Below are positions 60,154 to 64,000 of a stretch of 64,000 nt of DNA, one piece after another. How positions within the stretch are numbered: the stretch's first letter is position 1; each line of letters starts with the position of its first letter. The position numbers and the translations under genes were made by a program. The notes below the pieces were generated by a model, which saw nothing but the letters and a program-made list of their open reading frames with translations, had not been told where the DNA came from and searched no databases. Origin of the DNA: Anaerosomatales bacterium (GTDB lineage Bacteria; Actinomycetota; Coriobacteriia; Anaerosomatales; Anaerosomataceae); NCBI GenBank assembly GCA_030019445.1, contig JASEEU010000003.1:62001-126000 (forward strand), written 5' to 3'.

Positions 60154-61330
60154 CGCCGAGCTCCCGGCCGATGCGGCCGAAGGTCTCGAGCACGTAGTCC
60201 ATCTGCCCGGAGGTATGGGTCGCCATGTACGAGGTCCGCAGGAGCGCGCGCCCCTGCGGCACGGCGGGCGGGCGCACGGGGTTCACGAAGATGCCCTCCT
60301 CGAGCAGCCGCTTCCAGAACGCGAAGACGAGCATCTCGTCGCCGAGCACGATGGGGATGACCGGCGTCTCGCTCGTCCCCGTGTCGAAGCCGAGCGCGCG
60401 GTAGCCGTCCTGCATCCGCCTGACGGTCTCCCACAGCCGCTCCCGATGCACCGGCTCGGTCTCCATGACGTCCAGAGCGCCGAGACAGGCGCCGACGCTC
60501 GGCGGCGCCATGGCCGCCGAGAAGATGAACGGCCGGGAGTTGTGCTTGATGAAGTCGATGACCTTGGCCTCGCCGGCGATGAATCCGCCGAGCGACGCGA
60601 ACGACTTGCTGAACGTCCCCATGACGAGGTCGACGTCCTCGGTCATGCCGAAGTGGGCCGCGGTGCCCTCGCCGCGCGGCCCGAGCACGCCGCTTGCATG
60701 GGCGTCATCGACCATGAGCCGCGCGCCGTAGCGCTTGCACAGCGGCGCCATCTCCGGGAGCGGCGCGATGTCGCCTTCCATGCTGAAGACGCCGTCGACC
60801 ACGACGAGGACGCCCCCGGGCTGGTCGGCGAGCGACGCGAGGACCTTCTCCAGGCTTGCGACGTCGTTGTGCTCGAAGCGGTGCACCTTCCCGTACGAGA
60901 GCTTGCAGCCGTCGTAGATGCTCGCGTGGTCGTCCTTGTCGATCACGACGTGGTCGTGACGGCCGACGATGGCCGAGATCGTGCCGAGGTTCGTCTGGAA
61001 GCCCGTGGAGAAGACGAGCGCGGCTTCCTGGCCGACGAACGCAGCCAGGCGGTCTTCGAGCTCGATGTGGATGTCAAGGTTGCCGTTGAGCAGCCGCGAC
61101 CCGGTGCACGAGGTGCCATACTCCTCAAGGGCGGCCTGCGCGCGCTCGCGGACGTGCGGATGGGTCGTCAGTCCGAGGTAGTTGTTGGAGCCGAGCATGA
61201 TGAGGTCGCGGCCGTCCACGGACACCTGCGAGTCTGACTCGGACTCGATCACGCGGAAGTACGGGTAGTAGCCAGACGCCTTGGCCTCATCGGCCTCGGT
61301 GAAGTCCCAGCACTTCTGAAAGATGTCCAT
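60143..61330 (-). CDS. Alpha-oxoamine synthase, serine-palmitoyltransferase-like
   Basis: A 395-residue PLP enzyme of the KBL/AONS/SPT family, which condense an amino acid with an acyl-CoA. The Schiff-base Lys is in 'LVMGTFSKSFASLGGFIAGE'; 'DDAHASGVLGPRGEGTAAHF' binds PLP. The N-terminal 'GYYPYFRVIESESDSQVSVD' and 'HIELEDRLAAFVGQEAALVF' look more like bacterial serine palmitoyltransferases than like KBL or BioF, as I recall those sequences. Substrates are not proven. It converges with the CcmC-like gene (11-base overlap). Confidence 0.85.
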   Translation of the reverse strand: MDIFQKCWDFTEADEAKASGYYPYFRVIESESDSQVSVDGRDLIMLGSNNYLGLTTHPHVRERAQAALEEYGTSCTGSRLLNGNLDIHIELEDRLAAFVGQEAALVFSTGFQTNLGTISAIVGRHDHVVIDKDDHASIYDGCKLSYGKVHRFEHNDVASLEKVLASLADQPGGVLVVVDGVFSMEGDIAPLPEMAPLCKRYGARLMVDDAHASGVLGPRGEGTAAHFGMTEDVDLVMGTFSKSFASLGGFIAGEAKVIDFIKHNSRPFIFSAAMAPPSVGACLGALDVMETEPVHRERLWETVRRMQDGYRALGFDTGTSETPVIPIVLGDEMLVFAFWKRLLEEGIFVNPVRPPAVPQGRALLRTSYMATHTSGQMDYVLETFGRIGRELGVIG

Positions 61331-61459
61331 CTGGCTCCCCTCGAAGACGCACTCGCACGCTTCCCGCGATTGTAGCGGTTTTGCGGACGGCGGGTGCGTG
61401 GGGCGCCGTTCGCGGTCTTGGCGGAACGACTACGGCTTCCGCGCGCCGTCCGCTCGGCG

Positions 61460-61465
61460 TATAGT
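61460..61465 (+). promoter_or_regulatory. -10 box before the cobalamin riboswitch
   Basis: TATAGT about 20 bases before the first conserved riboswitch helix. No convincing -35. Between the opposite gene start at 61330 and this box I see nothing else. Confidence 0.4.
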
Positions 61466-61483
61466 GGGCGGCGACAACCGAAC

Positions 61484-61596
61484 ACGGACCTCGGGTGCCC
61501 GACATCGTCGGGAGAATAGGGAAGCCGGTGCAAGTCCGGCACGGACCCGCCACTGTGACGGAGGCTCGCGCCTCCGAAGTCAGGAGACCTGCCCGG
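61484..61596 (+). promoter_or_regulatory. Cobalamin (AdoCbl-type) riboswitch
   Basis: Classic conserved blocks in the right order: GGTGCC (61494-61499), AGGGAAGCCGGTG (61518-61530), CAAGTCCGGCACGGACCCGC (61531-61550) with CCACTGTGA (61550-61558), a hairpin CGGAGGC/GCCTCCG and the B12-box-end 'AAGTCAGGAGACCTGCC' (61577-61593). It precedes the corrinoid transport genes and is followed by a terminator, so ligand binding should switch the operon off. Confidence 0.95.
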
Positions 61597-61670
61597 GATC
61601 TGCGATGCGGCCTTCGAGGAAAAGAGGCACGCCCGCCGCGCTCGTGCGCGATCCGGCAGACCGATCTTCG

Positions 61671-61700
61671 AAGACCCCGCGACCAAGCGAGGGTCTTTTG
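61671..61700 (+). terminator. Riboswitch-controlled intrinsic terminator
   Basis: AAGACCC (61671-61677) pairs with GGGTCTT (61691-61697), extended by CGC/GCG across a bulged A, and is followed by a T-rich run (TTTTGCTTTG). It sits between the riboswitch and the first btu gene. Confidence 0.88.
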
Positions 61701-61757
61701 CTTTGCACTCGCGTGTCCGGTCTGTCGGATGTGACCGCTCGATGCGAAGGAGGAAGC

Positions 61758-62696
61758 ATGACACGCACTACCCGGATCGGCCGCGCGCTCTCGTTGCTGC
61801 TGGCAGCCGCGGTGCTCGTGGCGGGGCTCGCTGGTTGCGGCGCATCTTCCGCCGAGGAGGACGCGGGCGAGACGCCGTCAGCGGCGTTCCCCGTGACGGT
61901 GACCGATGACGCGGGCCGCCAGGTGACCGTCTCGGCCGAACCGCAGCGCATCGTGAGCCTGGCACCGGCGAACACCGAGATCATCTACGGTCTTGGCCTG
62001 CTCGACCGGCTCGTCGGCGTCACGACGTTCGATGACTACCCTGTCGAGGTCGCCGACATCGAGAAGGTGGGCGACTTCATCACGCCCAACCTCGAGGCGA
62101 TCGCGGCGCTCGAGCCCGACCTGGTGCTCGCGACCACCGGAGTGCAGGCCGACGTCATCGAGCGCATAGAGGCCACGGGCGCGACCGTCGTGGCGGTCGA
62201 CCCGCAGACGCTCGACGAGCTGCTCGACTCGATCGAGATGGTCGGCGCGGTGACCGGCGTCCCGGAGGCGGCGGCGGACGTGGTCGAGTCCATGGAGATC
62301 CAGATCGAGGACATCGCCGAGCAGGTCGAGGGTGCGCCGGTACGCTGCTTCATCGAGATCGCGCAGGACCCGCTCTTCACGGCGGGGCAGGGGACGCTCC
62401 TGAACGACCTGATCGAGCACGCGGGCGGCGAGAACGTGGTCACGCAGGAGGGGTATGTCGGCTACTCGCTCGAGCAGCTGCTCTCCGATGACCCGGCGGT
62501 CTATCTGGCGACGCTCGGCTCGATGAGCGACCCGGCCGACCTGGCGGGACGCCCCGGCTACGGGGCGCTGACGGCCGTCAGGGAAGGACGGGTGTACGTG
62601 CTCGAGGACAACCTCGTCAGCCGCCCCGGTCCGCGCGTGGTCGAGGGCATCCGCCAGATCGCCGCGGCGCTGCACCCGGACGTCTTCGAGGAGTAG
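61758..62696 (+). CDS. btuF: Corrinoid ABC transporter substrate-binding lipoprotein
   Basis: A 312-residue class III substrate-binding protein with lipobox 'LVAGLAGCGA', an acidic linker and two lobes joined by a helix. 'RIVSLAPANTEIIYGLGLLD' and 'VVAVDPQTLDELLDSIEMVG' are typical of the BtuF/FhuD group. The cobalamin riboswitch upstream makes a corrinoid the likely ligand. AAGGAGG precedes the ATG by four bases. Confidence 0.92.
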   Translation: MTRTTRIGRALSLLLAAAVLVAGLAGCGASSAEEDAGETPSAAFPVTVTDDAGRQVTVSAEPQRIVSLAPANTEIIYGLGLLDRLVGVTTFDDYPVEVADIEKVGDFITPNLEAIAALEPDLVLATTGVQADVIERIEATGATVVAVDPQTLDELLDSIEMVGAVTGVPEAAADVVESMEIQIEDIAEQVEGAPVRCFIEIAQDPLFTAGQGTLLNDLIEHAGGENVVTQEGYVGYSLEQLLSDDPAVYLATLGSMSDPADLAGRPGYGALTAVREGRVYVLEDNLVSRPGPRVVEGIRQIAAALHPDVFEE

Positions 62697-62700
62697 GGCG

Positions 62701-63726
62701 ATGCACGCGACAGCCACGAGCGCGACACGCCGCCGTCTGACCCTCGTCGGTCTGGCGGTGACGCTCGTGGCTGTCGTCATCGCGGGCATCGCGTTCGGTG
62801 CGGTCCCGGTCTCCGTTGCCGACATCCTCGGCGCCATCCAACGAGCCCTTGGTGGCGCGGAACGCTCGGCTGCCGACGCTCTCATCGTGGACCTGCGTCT
62901 GCCGCGCGTGCTGCTCGCAGGCCTCGTCGGGGCTTCGCTCGCGCTCGCGGGCGTGCTCTACCAGGCGCTCTTCAAGAATCCGCTCGCCGATCCGTACATC
63001 CTGGGCGTGTCATCGGGCGCGGGCCTCGGCGCCACGCTGGCGCTCGTCGCCGTCGGCACCGCGTACGCGGGCCGCGCGTTCGGCGTGCCGGCGGGCGCTT
63101 TCACGGGCGCGCTCCTGACGATCGCGCTCGTGGTGCGCCTCGCGTCCCGGGGTGGCCGGGTGGAACCCACGTCGCTGCTCCTGGCAGGCGTGGCGATCTC
63201 CTACACGCTCGCGGCGGTCACGTCGTTCATCATGGTCGTCTTCAGGAGCTCGATGGCCTCGGTCGTCTTCTGGATGATGGGCGGGCTCACGAGCGCATCC
63301 TGGGAGTACGTGGGGGTGGTAGGCGGCATGCTCGCGCTCGGAGCGCTCGTGCCGCTGCTGTACGCGCGGGAGCTCGACATCATGCTCCTCGGCGACGAGC
63401 GCGCGGGGCAGCTCGGCGTGAACGTGGAGCGCTTCAAGCTGGTCGTGCTCGCCTCGGCCTCGCTCGTCGTCGCCGGCGCTGTCTCGGTGTCGGGGCTCAT
63501 CGGCTTCGTGGGGCTCATGACGCCTCACATGACGCGTTTGGTGCTCGGCCCTGACCACCGCCTGCTCGTGCCGGCCTCGGCGCTTGCGGGCGCCATCGTG
63601 ATGGTCGCCGCCGACCTCGTCGCGCGGATCGTGCTGGCGCCGGTGGAGATCCCCGTCGGCATCGTGACCGCGGTGCTCGGCGGTCCGTTCTTCGTCTGGC
63701 TGCTCGTGCGTGGTGAGCGCCGATGA
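62701..63726 (+). CDS. btuC: Corrinoid ABC transporter permease (FecCD/BtuC family)
   Basis: A 341-residue permease with about ten membrane segments. 'LRLPRVLLAGLVGASLALAG' and 'LADPYILGVSSGAGLGATLA' (reading on from 'FKNP') are FecCD family hallmarks, as is 'VSVSGLIGFVGLMTPHMTRL'. Four-base overlap with the ATPase gene. Confidence 0.94.
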   Translation: MHATATSATRRRLTLVGLAVTLVAVVIAGIAFGAVPVSVADILGAIQRALGGAERSAADALIVDLRLPRVLLAGLVGASLALAGVLYQALFKNPLADPYILGVSSGAGLGATLALVAVGTAYAGRAFGVPAGAFTGALLTIALVVRLASRGGRVEPTSLLLAGVAISYTLAAVTSFIMVVFRSSMASVVFWMMGGLTSASWEYVGVVGGMLALGALVPLLYARELDIMLLGDERAGQLGVNVERFKLVVLASASLVVAGAVSVSGLIGFVGLMTPHMTRLVLGPDHRLLVPASALAGAIVMVAADLVARIVLAPVEIPVGIVTAVLGGPFFVWLLVRGERR

Positions 63727-64000
63727 GCGCGACGCTGTCCTTCTCGGCCGCACGGGTCGGCTATTCCGGACGAGCCGTGCTCTCCGACGTGACGTTCGAC
63801 GTGCGTCCGGGCGAGTTCGTCGGGCTCGTCGGCCCCAACGGCGCGGGGAAGTCGACGCTGCTGCGCTCGGTGACCGGTGCTGCCGAGAAGCTCGGCGGGT
63901 CGATCAGCGTGCTCGGCGCCGACGTCGAGCGCATGGCGCCCAGACAGCGCGCCCGGCTGGTGGCGGTCGTGCCGCAGAACCCGCCGATCGCGTTCGCGTT
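63723..64000 (+). CDS. btuD: Corrinoid ABC transporter ATPase, partial at window end
   Basis: ATG at 63723 overlaps the btuC stop (ATGA). The first 92 codons are visible and read as an ABC ATPase: 'GEFVGLVGPNGAGKSTLLRS' is the Walker A, and 'RLVAVVPQNPP' the Q loop. The signature and Walker B lie beyond the window. Confidence 0.92.
   Translation, partial: MSATLSFSAARVGYSGRAVLSDVTFDVRPGEFVGLVGPNGAGKSTLLRSVTGAAEKLGGSISVLGADVERMAPRQRARLVAVVPQNPPIAFA

Overview
The window is a GC-rich (roughly 65-70 percent), densely coded bacterial chromosome segment with no insertion sequence, phage, CRISPR array or rRNA operon that I can see. The mix of genes points to an anaerobic or respiring member of the Actinomycetota close to Coriobacteriia (inference, not proven here). 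The evidence is a Veg/AbrB/SpoVG block like that of Firmicutes, a V-type (Na+-type) ATPase, NfnAB, ApbE, a 15-haem secreted cytochrome, cobalamin uptake and secreted proteins resembling the WxL system. Most genes start with ATG or GTG behind a clear AGGAGG-type site and many overlap by 1-8 bases.

Layout. 0-5 kb: sensor kinase, then a convergent HEAT-repeat / HD-GYP pair. 5-9.6 kb: degenerate ImmA-like protein, ROK kinase, DUF362 ferredoxin, two paralogous membrane proteins. 9.6-21.5 kb: rsmI-abrB-metG-tatD-(FMN reductase)-yabE-like-rsmA-veg-ispE-spoVG-tRNA-Gln-glmU-prs-rplY-pth, almost gene for gene the Bacillus subtilis order. 21.5-26.8 kb: M23 peptidase, small membrane protein, ApbE, NfnAB. 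26.8-30.9 kb: a LytTR response regulator coupled to a DUF916-like membrane-anchored surface protein, facing three secreted proteins that are visibly related to each other; this is the best candidate for an undescribed system. 31-35.2 kb: UPF0210/UPF0237 pair, DUF951, degenerate M23-like protein, CapA. 35.4-44.4 kb: ten-gene V-ATPase operon with an extra 65-residue membrane protein and a proteolipid carrying the Na+-binding residues. 44.6-48.7 kb: TldE/TldD and an NlpC/P60 hydrolase. 48.9-53.3 kb: giant multihaem cytochrome and partner. 53.4-61.3 kb: tRNA-fMet, ACT protein, MFS exporter, then a lipid-like cluster (GNAT-type acyltransferase, LPLAT acyltransferase, CDP-alcohol transferase, patatin, a CcmC-like membrane protein and a serine-palmitoyltransferase-like enzyme). 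61.4-64 kb: cobalamin riboswitch and btuFCD, the last gene cut by the window end.

Themes. Energy: Na+-type V-ATPase, NfnAB electron bifurcation, ApbE flavinylation and the secreted cytochrome together suggest ion-coupled anaerobic metabolism with electron transfer outside the membrane. Envelope: several peptidoglycan hydrolases, the WxL-like cluster and a possible sphingolipid-type pathway suggest a distinctive cell surface.
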